From assembly GCA_937922045.1 (NCBI GenBank), contig CAKZXA010000068.1:1-64000 (forward strand): 64,000 nucleotides of DNA. The letters run 5' to 3'. The notes under the pieces were generated by a model, which ran no database searches, was not told where the DNA came from, and was given only the letters and a program-made list of their open reading frames with translations. Below, piece by piece: positions 51,313 to 60,068 of the stretch (positions within the stretch are counted from its first letter, which is position 1; the number at the start of each line of letters is the position of its first letter). A program made the position numbers and the translations under genes. This stretch comes from an uncultured Acidimicrobiales bacterium (GTDB lineage Bacteria; Actinomycetota; Acidimicrobiia; Acidimicrobiales; SZUA-35).

Positions 51313-52007
51313 CCGTCACCGTCATCGGTGGTCGACCAGACGAGGTGGGATCGTTCCGCATCACAAAGGAAGCTCCCACCTGGCTCTGGTTCGTCCAGAA
51401 AGGCCGCGATTTCACGAGCCGAAACAGCCCACGACCGATTGCTGTCGCTGGTTGACACGGCAAAGAGCAGGCCGACCAAGGAATCCGCCCGGTAGAGACC
51501 GGCGCCGCTGTCGCCCTGGCCAGTGAGTGCGTCGACGATGTAGCCGTGTCGTAGCGAGCGGCCGGGCCTGCGGACGTTGTCCATCTCGATCAGGGTCACC
51601 TCGGACACGATGAAGGGAATCGTTCCCGATGAGGCACCCACGATGATGCCTCCATCGTCGATCGCCAGCATGTGCAACGGTGGGGCAGGAACCGGCTCAT
51701 CGGAGAGAGGCTCGACCTCCAGCATGGCCAGATCTCGTTCGGCGTCGAGGGATGCGACTGTCGCCCGCTGGCTGCTCCCGTTCCAGTCGACGACAACCGA
51801 AGCCGAACCGGCTACGACGTGGGCGGCGGTCAGCACAGAAGACGTTGTGACGCGGATACCCGAACCCATGCTGTCATTGGCGTCGCCACACCCTTTGGTC
51901 CTGATCGAAACGGCTCGGTCCACAGCCGCGACGGGGTCTGCGGGGGGAGATGCCTGGTTGGTACATCCGATAGTTAGCAGAACGAAGGTGGTGATCAGTG
52001 CGAGCAC
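51309..52007 (-). CDS. Secreted trypsin-like serine protease, lipoprotein candidate
   Basis: Trypsin fold with His in SVLTAAHVVAG, Asp in RDLAMLEVEPL and Ser in TGQGDSGAGLYRAD. GTG 52007 would give a short signal peptide VLALITTFVLLTIGCTNQ ending at a Cys (an imperfect lipobox) and leaves 120 bp to the divergent gene. The track start 52313, or ATG 52118, would add a long hydrophilic leader and overlap that gene. 232 residues. Likely acts outside the membrane; substrate unknown. Confidence 0.75.
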   Translation of the reverse strand: MLALITTFVLLTIGCTNQASPPADPVAAVDRAVSIRTKGCGDANDSMGSGIRVTTSSVLTAAHVVAGSASVVVDWNGSSQRATVASLDAERDLAMLEVEPLSDEPVPAPPLHMLAIDDGGIIVGASSGTIPFIVSEVTLIEMDNVRRPGRSLRHGYIVDALTGQGDSGAGLYRADSLVGLLFAVSTSDSNRSWAVSAREIAAFLDEPEPGGSFLCDAERSHLVWSTTDDGDG

Positions 52008-52127
52008 GGTTCGCCCCCGGCTCGTGTCCTGGCCTCGGCCAGTAGTCTTGGTCGTGTGCGGCGCGCTGTTCTCCTCCGATCCATCCAGCGACAGATCGAT
52101 GGCGAGGATGTTGTTCATGGTGCGGCC

Positions 52128-52502
52128 ATGCTCTGGCGACGACATCCAAACCATCTCGCCATCATTATGCTTTCGGCGGCGAGTACGTGGCTTGTGGTGT
52201 CTCTGGCCACCGAAGCCGCACGAGCTGACCGGTTGCTTTGGGCCGCCCTGGTCGGCGTTGTTGCGGCTGGGCTCACGACGAAAAGGTACATTCTGGCGGC
52301 GACCGACAAACAACTCGTTCTGCTGCGTGCATCACCGGTTCGCAACGTCGCTGTCTCCATTGATCGTCGGTTAGAGGCTGGTGCTGTCGTCCAGAGGGTG
52401 AGTGGCACCCTCGTGACCGTCGACTGGTCGATCGATGGCGCCGTCTACACGGCGACAAAGCATGCTGACAAAGACCTCGCCTCGCTCATCGCTGCAACCT
52501 GA
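52128..52502 (+). CDS. Small membrane protein with PH-like domain
   Basis: 124 residues from ATG 52128 (MLWRRHPNHLAII). Two hydrophobic helices (LAIIMLSAASTWLVVSLA, LLWAALVGVVAAGL) precede a short beta-rich domain (KRYILAATDKQLVLLRASPVR, GTLVTVDWSIDGAVY) resembling bacterial PH domains. The track ORF starts at 52056. Function unknown. Confidence 0.55.
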   Translation: MLWRRHPNHLAIIMLSAASTWLVVSLATEAARADRLLWAALVGVVAAGLTTKRYILAATDKQLVLLRASPVRNVAVSIDRRLEAGAVVQRVSGTLVTVDWSIDGAVYTATKHADKDLASLIAAT

Positions 52503-52586
52503 GACAGGTCACGCGGTGTGTCGAGATCCAAACGACAAGAGGACCGACCATCAGGCCGGCCCTCCCATCACTTTGGTCGAGGATTC

Positions 52587-53819
52587 TTAGAGTGCGGTCT
52601 GCTGCGTTAGGTAGGAGCGTTCGGCCAAGCCGTGCCACTCGGAAATTCCTTCACGGAACTCGCGCCACGGTCCGAGGATGGCTGCGAACTTCTCGTCTTC
52701 GGCGGCTAGCTCGTCGAGCACGTTTTCGGTCTCGGCCTTGAAGGCAGCCATGAGTTCTGGTGAGAACTCCCGGATCTCGGCGAACTCCTTGACCTTCTGA
52801 AGATCGCGCTGGTTGAGCACGTCGTAGAGCGCCATGGTCTTCATGTTGGCGAAGGCTGCTGCGTTCTCGATTGCCGCCTTGTAGGTGTCGGGTAGCTCAT
52901 TCCACTTCTCAAGGCTGAACTGAACCTCAAGAGCGGTGCCTGGCTCCCACCAGCCGGGGTGATAGTAGAAGAGGTCGGTGCCGAGCTGGTCGAGGCCGAG
53001 GATGAGGTCGTCGGTCGGGCCGACGAACTCGGCAGCGTCGATCGCTCCGGTCTGGATCGAGGTGAGAATTTCGCCGCCAGGAATGGTGATCTGTTCGCCA
53101 CCCAGATTGCTGAGCACCTTGCCAGCAATACCCGGAATGCGCATCTTCAGACCCTGAAGGTCATCGACGGTGTTGATCTCCTTGGAGAACCAGCCACCCA
53201 TCTGGCAGCCGGTGGCGCCAGCGGGGAAGGCAATGACGCCATGTTCCTCAGCGTAGAACTCATTGAGGAGCTCGATACCGCCGCCTTCGTAAAGCCAGGC
53301 ATTCTGTTGACGCTGCGTCAGGCCGAAGGGCACCGCAGTACCGAACTGCTGCACCGGGCTGAGCCCGACGTAGTAATACGACGCCGTGTGGCCTGCCTCA
53401 GCACCGCCATCGCGCACGGCTGGCAGCACATCGAGTCCGCCTACGATCTCACCGGCTGGCTTTGGGTTGATCTTGAACTTGCCGCCGGTCAGGCGAGATA
53501 CCTCGGTGGCGAAGATCTGGGCCGACCCGAACAGGGTGACGAGCGACGTTGGCCAACTGGTGGCCATGTTCCACTCGAGTTCAGGAGCGTCGCCTTGAAC
53601 CTCAGTGACCGTTTCTGTTTCGGTAGCATCCGAATCGCTCTCGGAATTGTCGGCTGCAGTGCTGTCGGTGTTCGATGCAGCGTCGGTATCCACCTCGGTC
53701 GTCGAACAGGCAGAAAGTATGGCCGCACTAGCAGCGAAGCCAGCCACGCCAACTCCTGCTTGGCCTAAGAATGACCGACGGTTAAGCGTCGGTTCGTTGG
53801 ATTCATTTTCGGCAGTCAC
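52587..53819 (-). CDS. TRAP transporter solute-binding protein (DctP)
   Basis: 410 residues from GTG 53819, with AGGAGG eight bases upstream. The signal NRRSFLGQAGVGVAGFAASA ends at ILSACST, combining a twin-arginine motif with a lipobox Cys, so it is probably Tat-exported and lipid-anchored. A low-complexity D/E/T/S linker follows. DctP features: LEWNMATSWPTSLVTLFGSA, GAEAGHTASYYYVGLSP, LQGLKMRIPGIAGKVLSNLGG and IQTGAIDAAEFVGP. It resembles the mannitol/chloroaromatic-type (DctP7) group. It precedes the permease genes' 3' end on the same strand as the last-listed start, so the order is DctQ, DctM, DctP. Confidence 0.92.
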   Translation of the reverse strand: MTAENESNEPTLNRRSFLGQAGVGVAGFAASAAILSACSTTEVDTDAASNTDSTAADNSESDSDATETETVTEVQGDAPELEWNMATSWPTSLVTLFGSAQIFATEVSRLTGGKFKINPKPAGEIVGGLDVLPAVRDGGAEAGHTASYYYVGLSPVQQFGTAVPFGLTQRQQNAWLYEGGGIELLNEFYAEEHGVIAFPAGATGCQMGGWFSKEINTVDDLQGLKMRIPGIAGKVLSNLGGEQITIPGGEILTSIQTGAIDAAEFVGPTDDLILGLDQLGTDLFYYHPGWWEPGTALEVQFSLEKWNELPDTYKAAIENAAAFANMKTMALYDVLNQRDLQKVKEFAEIREFSPELMAAFKAETENVLDELAAEDEKFAAILGPWREFREGISEWHGLAERSYLTQQTAL

Positions 53820-53844
53820 GCTTCGCGCCTCCTGTGTTGAATGG

Positions 53845-55554
53845 TTAGGGTCCGCCCAGCAGCTGTAACCAGCCTGCGGGTTTGGCCTCGTGTTCCTCCG
53901 AATAGGCACCCAAGGTGCTGTCGGCGTCGCCCTCATCGGAGCAAGCGCCACCCACAGCCTTGGAGTTGAAGAGGCAATACGAGAAATTGGTGATCCCCGG
54001 CAAGAGGCCGAGAATGATCAGGGCCACGATCTGAAGGCCCATGAAGGGGATCGCACCCTTGTGAATGTCTGCAGTCTTCACCTCGGGTGGAGCGACGCTC
54101 TGAAGGTAGAAGAGCGAGAACCCGACAGGTGGGGAGATGAAGGCGATGTTGAGGTTTACCGCCATCAGCACGGCGAACCAGACAATCTCGGGTTCGGTGA
54201 AGGCGAGCAGTTCCATGGCTGGAACGAAGATCGGAACAACGATAAAGGTGATTTCGAGGAACTCGAGGTTGATGCCGAGAAGGAATACAGCAACCATGGC
54301 CACGAGGACGAAGCCAGGCTTTCCGCCAGGAATACTGGAGAGCCATTGGGCCACCTGCGCTGAACCGCCGAGCTCTTGAAACATGAGCCGAAAGAAGAGC
54401 GAGCAGAAGAGCAAGGTCATCACCAGGATGGTGATGTTGGCCGTTGAGTTTGCCGCTTCTTTGAGGGCCGTCCAGGTCAGTTTCCACCGAGGCTGGATGT
54501 GGGTAGCCCCGTCGCGGCTGAGGATGCGGTCGAACACATAGTTGAGGACCGAAAGAATGAGGGCGCCGAACACGCCGACCGCCCCGGACTCTGACGGTGT
54601 GGCCAAACCCTGAAAGATCGAGACGAGCACGCCCATGATGAGCACGAGGATCGGAACGATCGAGACAAGGACTTCAGCGGTCAGCATGCTGAAGGTATTG
54701 ACGACGAGGAACGAGACGACGAATGTGATCGCCGCTCCGGTTAAAGCAACGTTGAAACCGATGAGCAGCATGGCCAAGAACACGATCGCTGCCAATGAGG
54801 TGGCGATGATGAGTGCTGAACGCGAGCTTGGGTTGCCCTCGAGCTGGCGTTCCTCTGCTGGCATGGCGGGGCCGACCTCGGGCCGGATGAGCGAGATACC
54901 GAGGGCGTAGAGGATATAGAGGCCGCTCAACAACAGCCCAGGGAGAAGAGCTCCTGAGAAGAGCCCAATGATGCCGACACCGAGTTCTTGTGCGAGCAGG
55001 ATCAGGACGATCGAGGGCGGCAGGAGCTGGGCCAGAGTGCCGGAGGCGATGATGGCTCCGGTAGCGAGTTTGTGGTCATAGCCAAGCCGAATCATCGCCG
55101 GTAGTGAGAGAAGCCCCATCACAATGACGGTGGCCGCCACAACACCGGTCGCCGCTGCCAACAAGGTACCCACCACGATGACGGCCGCAGCGACACCACC
55201 GCGGAGCGAACCCATCAACAAGCCAAAGGCGTTTAGCAGGCGCTCTGCCAGACCCGAGCGTTCGAGAATTGCGCCCATGAGCACGAAGAGCGGCACGGCC
55301 AGCAATTCGCCCGACTGAAGTGACTTGGCCCAGTTCGGAGGAAGCTGGCCCGACAAGGTGCCGGGATCGAAGGTATTGATGCTGATCACGTTGGCCATTG
55401 CTCCAATGAAGGAGAAGGCGAGAGCTGTCGCGGCGAAGGAGAAGGCCACGTTGTAACCGGTGAGGATGAGGAACATGAACACGAGGAACATCAGGAGTGC
55501 GAGGAAGACCCCGAGGTCGAGTCCAAGTATCTCAACGAGCTGAGCTGCAACCAT
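53845..55554 (-). CDS. TRAP transporter large permease (DctM)
   Basis: 569 residues, at least a dozen hydrophobic helices. DctM hallmarks: ELLAVPLFVLMGAILERSG, GVVAATVIVMGLLSLPAMIR, YDHKLATGAIIASGTLAQLL, PPSIVLILLAQELGVGIIGL and TPSESGAVGVFGALIL. ATG 55554 after AGGAGATCGTG. The C-terminal 60 residues form a hydrophilic tail longer than usual. It works with DctQ and the DctP lipoprotein to import an organic acid using the Na+ gradient; substrate unknown. Confidence 0.93.
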   Translation of the reverse strand: MVAAQLVEILGLDLGVFLALLMFLVFMFLILTGYNVAFSFAATALAFSFIGAMANVISINTFDPGTLSGQLPPNWAKSLQSGELLAVPLFVLMGAILERSGLAERLLNAFGLLMGSLRGGVAAAVIVVGTLLAAATGVVAATVIVMGLLSLPAMIRLGYDHKLATGAIIASGTLAQLLPPSIVLILLAQELGVGIIGLFSGALLPGLLLSGLYILYALGISLIRPEVGPAMPAEERQLEGNPSSRSALIIATSLAAIVFLAMLLIGFNVALTGAAITFVVSFLVVNTFSMLTAEVLVSIVPILVLIMGVLVSIFQGLATPSESGAVGVFGALILSVLNYVFDRILSRDGATHIQPRWKLTWTALKEAANSTANITILVMTLLFCSLFFRLMFQELGGSAQVAQWLSSIPGGKPGFVLVAMVAVFLLGINLEFLEITFIVVPIFVPAMELLAFTEPEIVWFAVLMAVNLNIAFISPPVGFSLFYLQSVAPPEVKTADIHKGAIPFMGLQIVALIILGLLPGITNFSYCLFNSKAVGGACSDEGDADSTLGAYSEEHEAKPAGWLQLLGGP

Positions 55555-55563
55555 CACGATCTC

Positions 55564-56436
55564 CTATTCGACCCGCAATGGAGCGTCGACTTCTGCGACA
55601 TCGCCCAAATCATCCCGACCAGCCATTACAAAACCAGTCTTGATCATCTCGGCCACCACCTGCGCTATCCAAAGCATGAAGCCGACAAACAGGAAGGCTT
55701 GAATCGGGCCAACCGGTAGTTCGCCAGCGTTTCCCGAGACTTCCCAGCTCTCCCAGACTCGCCAACCCGAAGGCCAGGAGCCAGCACCGTCATTGGCGAA
55801 ACGGTTGAACCCGAGGGACCGGGCGGCGAACGGCTTGAGCACACGGATCCCGAGAATCAGGAACGGTAGGAAGAAGAAGGTATGCATCACGAAATCGAGC
55901 CAGGCCTTGCGCCGGGCCGACCAGTCTGCCCACCAGAAGTCGATGCGGGGATTGATCCCATCTCGAACCCCGTAGTTAACGCCGAGGAGGAACAACATGC
56001 CAAAGCTCATCCAGGCCAAGCTGAACGTCTGGTTGAAGAGGATGTCGCGCTCGAACCAGTTGTTGGCATAGCGAGTAACAACGTTGAAAAGTTGGAGGAA
56101 GAAGATCAGGACAGCGAAGATCATGGCCGCCACCCTGGTCACATCCGAGACTCTTTCGATGGCCGCTCGAATGGCATTGAGCGCTGTTGCCGAGGTGGAG
56201 ATCGCAATGGTGGCGATCGTTGTCAGCCACAGCCACCACGGCATCCGGGCTACGAGTAGATCCCAGCCGACGATGGTTGCGATGATGGCCAAGACCGTAA
56301 ACGCAGCCGCAACCCATCCGATTGGATGGGCAAGCCTAAAAAGACGGCCTACTTTGGAATCGCCAGACGTTGCGACCCCGTCTTCGTCCAACGGCGTTTC
56401 TTGACTGTCGGCAATCTGACCGTCAGCCATGAACAT
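55564..56436 (-). CDS. TRAP transporter small permease (DctQ), extended
   Basis: About 290 residues, longer than the usual ~170-200. DctQ features are in the second half: IFAVLIFFLQLFNVVTRYANNW, ERDILFNQTFSLAWMSFGMLF, KAWLDFVMHTFFFLPFLIL and VGPIQAFLFVGFMLWIAQV. Two extra N-terminal membrane helices precede them (GWVAAAFTVLAIIATIVGW, WLWLTTIATIAISTSATAL), giving about six in all. Start codon is uncertain (56454, 56436 or 56430). First gene of the TRAP operon, 9 bp before dctM. Confidence 0.85.
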   Translation of the reverse strand: MFMADGQIADSQETPLDEDGVATSGDSKVGRLFRLAHPIGWVAAAFTVLAIIATIVGWDLLVARMPWWLWLTTIATIAISTSATALNAIRAAIERVSDVTRVAAMIFAVLIFFLQLFNVVTRYANNWFERDILFNQTFSLAWMSFGMLFLLGVNYGVRDGINPRIDFWWADWSARRKAWLDFVMHTFFFLPFLILGIRVLKPFAARSLGFNRFANDGAGSWPSGWRVWESWEVSGNAGELPVGPIQAFLFVGFMLWIAQVVAEMIKTGFVMAGRDDLGDVAEVDAPLRVE

Positions 56437-56583
56437 GCCGGTTGATTCGATCAACTGTTCTTGTCACGTATCTCCCCCTGGTGATGCTTGACGGTTGCAG
56501 CATAGCGGCTTGTCGAACATGGGAGAAGTCAATGTGCTGAGCAGATGCCGACCCTGGCTCGTTGGTTGCTTGAAGCGGCTCGC

Positions 56584-57081
56584 TCAGTCGTCGAGATTCT
56601 CTTCGAGTTCAGGTCGCCGTGGTTGGTCGAGCAGGGCTGCTTGATCGAGGTCGGCAGAGACCTCGGAAGGGTCATCGATATGGAGGGCACCCGACACGAC
56701 GAGATAATTGGTGTGGGCTTCGATGATTGCGGCTGCTGTCTCCTCGCTCACCTTGAGACCGATGACAGCGGCCCGTTCCAACACGTAGGGCAGCGGGTCG
56801 TACTGCTCAAAGACGATGGGGATGGCATCTTGGCTGGACGGACTCCAATGGTACGCCTGTACCCACTCGAGGTGGAGGCGGTGAAGCCGGCGGAGTTCGT
56901 CGTAGCTGAGTTCCGCGGTGACCGACGAGGGAAGAGCCTCGGCACAGAACTCGATGGCCTCGGTGGCATCGATCACGATCTGGTCGGGCATTGCTTCGGT
57001 CTTGCCGACAGCGTCACCGACGAATATCAAGGCGATCACGACGACGAGAACGACCGCTATCGCGAGAATGAGAACAACCAC
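56584..57081 (-). CDS. Membrane-anchored protein of unknown function
   Basis: 165 residues. A single N-terminal helix (VVLILAIAVVLVVVIALIFVG) anchors a helical soluble domain with ELSYDELRRLHRLHLEWVQA and a C-terminal acidic end (QPRRPELEENLDD). The sequence has the look of a conserved actinobacterial hypothetical. Antisense ORF 56545-57192 is a shadow. It is downstream of the acyl-CoA dehydrogenase on the same strand. Confidence 0.65.
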   Translation of the reverse strand: MVVLILAIAVVLVVVIALIFVGDAVGKTEAMPDQIVIDATEAIEFCAEALPSSVTAELSYDELRRLHRLHLEWVQAYHWSPSSQDAIPIVFEQYDPLPYVLERAAVIGLKVSEETAAAIIEAHTNYLVVSGALHIDDPSEVSADLDQAALLDQPRRPELEENLDD

Positions 57082-57159
57082 GCCTCAACGATAGAGCCCA
57101 GCTGTCGACGCCAGGTCCAAAACGACCGATCGGCCCAAGCGGTTGCCCGCAAGGACCGA

Positions 57160-57188
57160 TCGATTCGGTTGTCTGTCGATTCGGTTGT
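57160..57188. repeat. 13-bp direct repeat
   Basis: TCGATTCGGTTGT occurs at 57160-57172 and 57176-57188 with a three-base spacer. It lies between the dehydrogenase stop and the next minus-strand gene. Confidence 0.85.
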
Positions 57189-57209
57189 ATGAGGTAGAAG
57201 AAGCGGCGC

Positions 57210-58322
57210 TTAAAGGCCGATCCGCTGAGCGAGAAGCTCGCGGTGGTAAGTCGGATCGCCAAACATGAGCTCTGAGCTCTTCGCCCGCTTGAAGTAGAGG
57301 TGAGCCGGATGCTCCCAGGTAAAGCCGATGCCGCCATGGATCTGGATGTTTTCAGCCGCTGCGTGGAAATAGGCCTCTGAGCAGTAGGCCTTGGCCAGCG
57401 ATGCGACCTCCGGCAGCTCGTCGTTCATCTCCGACGCGCACCAGAGGGCGTAGTAGGCGGCTGACTTGGCTGATTCAACCTCGAGCAGCATGTCGGCACA
57501 CTTGTGCTTGATGGCCTGGAAGGAACCGATCGGGCGACCGAACTGGACGCGATCCTTGGCGTATTGAACCGCCATCTCCAAGACGAACTGGGCGCCGCCG
57601 ACCTGTTCTGCGGCTAAGGCGACTGCAGCGAGGTCGAGCACCGTGGCCATGGTGCTCCACCCGGCGCCATCGGAGCCGAGCAGGGTGGCCGGTGTGTTGT
57701 CGAACGTGATTCGAGCCTGCTTGCGGGTCTGATCCATGGTGGCCAGAGATTCGCGGGCGATGCCGCTAGCACCGCCCGCCACCGTAAAGAGGCTTACGCC
57801 CGCTCCGGTGCGAGCGGCGACGACGAGAAGGTCGGCGAGGTGGCCGTCGATGACGAAAGACTTCGTGCCTGAGAGCGTATGGCCGTCGCCAGAGCTCGTC
57901 GCCTCCATGGTGACGCCGGCCTCGTCCCAGCGGCCGTTCTCCTCGGTGAAGGCCAGAGCGGCGATCGTCTCGCCGGAAGCGATGCCCGCTAGGTGGGCCT
58001 TTTTCGCATCGTCGTCGTCTGCGTGCATGATGGCGCTGCTGGCGAGCACACCGGAAAAGAACGGTGCACAGAGCAAGGAGCGACCCATCTCTTCGAGCAC
58101 GACGCCCAGTTCGACGAAGCCGAAGCCTTGGCCACCGTACTCTTCAGGGATGATCATGCTCTGGAGTCCGAGCTGCTCGGCCATCTGTGACCAAACGGCG
58201 TCGTCGTAGCCCTTCTCGGTTTCCATCTGCTCGCGTACCGCGGCCTCTGAGGACTTGTCTTCGAGGAAGGACCGCACGAATTCGCGTAGCTGCTCTTGTT
58301 CTTCGGTAAAGGCGAAATTCAT
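57210..58322 (-). CDS. Acyl-CoA dehydrogenase
   Basis: 370 residues: N-terminal helical domain (FAFTEEQEQLREFVRSFL pattern), SMIIPEEYGGQGFGFVELGV, middle beta-domain and C-terminal domain with ALAAEQVGGAQFVLEMAVQY, RVQFGRPIGSFQAIKHKCAD and QIHGGIGFTWEHPAHLYFKR. In the substrate-binding middle region the usual TEP motif reads FTEENGRWDEAG, and the catalytic Glu typical of FadE is not obvious, as in FadE28-like beta subunits of heteromeric enzymes; no alpha partner is adjacent. A 14-bp palindrome is 49 bp upstream of the ATG. Confidence 0.88.
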   Translation of the reverse strand: MNFAFTEEQEQLREFVRSFLEDKSSEAAVREQMETEKGYDDAVWSQMAEQLGLQSMIIPEEYGGQGFGFVELGVVLEEMGRSLLCAPFFSGVLASSAIMHADDDDAKKAHLAGIASGETIAALAFTEENGRWDEAGVTMEATSSGDGHTLSGTKSFVIDGHLADLLVVAARTGAGVSLFTVAGGASGIARESLATMDQTRKQARITFDNTPATLLGSDGAGWSTMATVLDLAAVALAAEQVGGAQFVLEMAVQYAKDRVQFGRPIGSFQAIKHKCADMLLEVESAKSAAYYALWCASEMNDELPEVASLAKAYCSEAYFHAAAENIQIHGGIGFTWEHPAHLYFKRAKSSELMFGDPTYHRELLAQRIGL

Positions 58323-58370
58323 AGACTCGCACGGTACTTGTTGACGTCGAGACCGCGCAACTCCTAAAGT

Positions 58371-58384
58371 GTACGCGCGCGTAC
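58371..58384. promoter_or_regulatory. 14-bp palindrome upstream of acyl-CoA dehydrogenase
   Basis: GTACGCGCGCGTAC is a perfect palindrome located 49 bp upstream of the dehydrogenase ATG. TetR-family repressors of fatty-acid genes commonly bind sites of this size and symmetry. No regulator is adjacent, so assignment is by position and symmetry only. Confidence 0.55.
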
Positions 58385-58425
58385 TCGTTGATGGGTGGCT
58401 TGGCGGAAGGCGTCCACGGCGGTGG

Positions 58426-59637
58426 TCATGACAAGATGAGGCGTTTCTGGTTCGGTGAAGGAAAGCGAGGTTTCACGACGGTGTCGCCGATGAACGCACC
58501 GATTCGATCCGTCTCGTCGGCCAGCAGTCGCTGATGGTGGACGCCCACCGGCCGGTAGATCTCGCTGACGAGCTCACCGTTTGGGCGTTGATTCCAGCCC
58601 CCTATCACTCGGCCATCGGCCCATACCGTTGGTCCGATGTTCCCATTTCGGTCGGTCACCTCCGACGCTACGTCGTCGTCGAGATACCAATCTCGATGCT
58701 TCCATCCCATCGCGGACGGATCGAGCCCTGGGAGTAGAGCGACCCAGGGCTCGGCCGCGCTTGCCTGCTCGGCTCCAGCGGCGACCGCGGTGTCGGCGCC
58801 ACTGAGCCAGCCGGTGCCGGAAGCAAGATCTACCTCCTGAGCGCCAGTGTCGCTCAAAGCGTTTCGGACATCGGTTTTGGTCATCCCCGTCCACCACGAG
58901 ATATCGGTCTCGGTCCCTGGCCCAAATCGAAGAAGCCAGCGCTCGACCAGGTCAGCCTTAGCTTCGCGCTGCCGGGTCGGATCGGTGCCCATCGACGAAA
59001 GATCGTGATCGTGCCAAGCCCCGGCCGCCACCCAGGCATAGGTCGACGCCGTCCACGAACCGACTGGCCGAGTTCGGCAGAGCTTTCCCTCGAATCCACC
59101 CTGCACCACGACTCGCGTGTGGGCCCTAACCGTTGCCGGGTGCTTTGTGGCCGAGCCTACGGTCACCTCAAATGCGAGGTGGGGGAGTAGCTGGCCGATA
59201 GTGCGAGTCTGGCTCGGCCCATGCTCACGCGTGAGAGCCGCGATCTCTTCGATCGCAGCATCGAGCCACCGGTCGTTGCGGTCGAGAACGTTCAGCAATC
59301 TACGGCGTTCGGCCTGCGCGATCTTGAGGGTCGTTGAACGGTGAGCGACCGGGAGTACGGCGTGGCTCATCACCCAGATCGTGCGCCGCATTGCGTGGTG
59401 CCGGACGAGACGGCGGCTTTCGTAAAGGCTTGATGCCACCGCATCCACCGAAGGTTCGTTGAGGCGAGCCGCCGCGGTCAGATAAACGGTTGCAGGGTCG
59501 CTGGCGTGAAGGGCCACGACATCGTCGGCGATCGTCGCCAAGGACTCGGGTTCGGCTGCGCTGAGGCGCCGACCGGGCACAAGCCGATGGCGGCTGGCCA
59601 AGCGCTGTCTTCGCTCCGCATCCGAAACGCTTGTCAT
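58426..59637 (-). CDS. Winged-helix protein of the AlkZ/HTH_42 family
   Basis: 403 residues. N-terminal RRQRLASRHRLVPGRRLSA and VVALHASDPATVYLTAAAR, then HHAMRRTIWVMSHAVLPV, GPSQTRTIGQLLPHL, DISWWTGMTKTDVRNAL and AEPWVALLPGLDPSAMGWKHRDWYL all follow the family layout of tandem winged helices. Members related to AlkZ are DNA glycosylases that unhook crosslinks; others are uncharacterised. Which applies here is not clear. Confidence 0.8.
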   Translation of the reverse strand: MTSVSDAERRQRLASRHRLVPGRRLSAAEPESLATIADDVVALHASDPATVYLTAAARLNEPSVDAVASSLYESRRLVRHHAMRRTIWVMSHAVLPVAHRSTTLKIAQAERRRLLNVLDRNDRWLDAAIEEIAALTREHGPSQTRTIGQLLPHLAFEVTVGSATKHPATVRAHTRVVVQGGFEGKLCRTRPVGSWTASTYAWVAAGAWHDHDLSSMGTDPTRQREAKADLVERWLLRFGPGTETDISWWTGMTKTDVRNALSDTGAQEVDLASGTGWLSGADTAVAAGAEQASAAEPWVALLPGLDPSAMGWKHRDWYLDDDVASEVTDRNGNIGPTVWADGRVIGGWNQRPNGELVSEIYRPVGVHHQRLLADETDRIGAFIGDTVVKPRFPSPNQKRLILS

Positions 59638-59744
59638 CGGTGGCGCCTCTCTGCTGGATCCCCCGGCCGTGTCGCCCGCCCGAGCCTAACACCCAAAGCG
59701 GCGATGATCGGCGGCTCGGTAGCCGCTGGTGATATAAAGCTGGT

Positions 59745-60068
59745 GTGGACCAGATCGACCCATCAGCCAAGCGTGAGCAGGCCTCGTCATCGACGACGGT
59801 TGGGGCCCGAGAGCTTCGGCGATCCCTATCATCGCTGGTACACCGCGCCGCCAAAGGTGAACGCATCGTCGTGACCCTCGACGGCGAGCCCGTGGCTCAG
59901 CTTGGGCCGCTCGAACCGTCGGACAAAGGCGTCGAGCTCGCAGACCTCGCAGCCGCCGGTCTTGTCGAACGCCCGCAGCGATTCGACCGACCCGATGCCA
60001 CCGACCCTCTTCTCGGTGCAGCCGAGGTGAGCCTCGACCGGCTCGTCGACCGATTGCGCGGCCGATGA
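59745..60068 (+). CDS. Antitoxin, Phd/YefM-like
   Basis: 107 residues, GTG start. The prevent-host-death fold is seen in VGARELRRSLSSLVHRAAKG and ERIVVTLDGEPVAQLGPLEP. The C-terminal half (ADLAAAGLVERPQRF, SLDRLVDRLRGR) is the toxin-neutralising region. It overlaps the PIN toxin gene by four bases (ATGA), as usual for type II pairs, and would repress its own promoter. Confidence 0.85.
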   Translation: MDQIDPSAKREQASSSTTVGARELRRSLSSLVHRAAKGERIVVTLDGEPVAQLGPLEPSDKGVELADLAAAGLVERPQRFDRPDATDPLLGAAEVSLDRLVDRLRGR

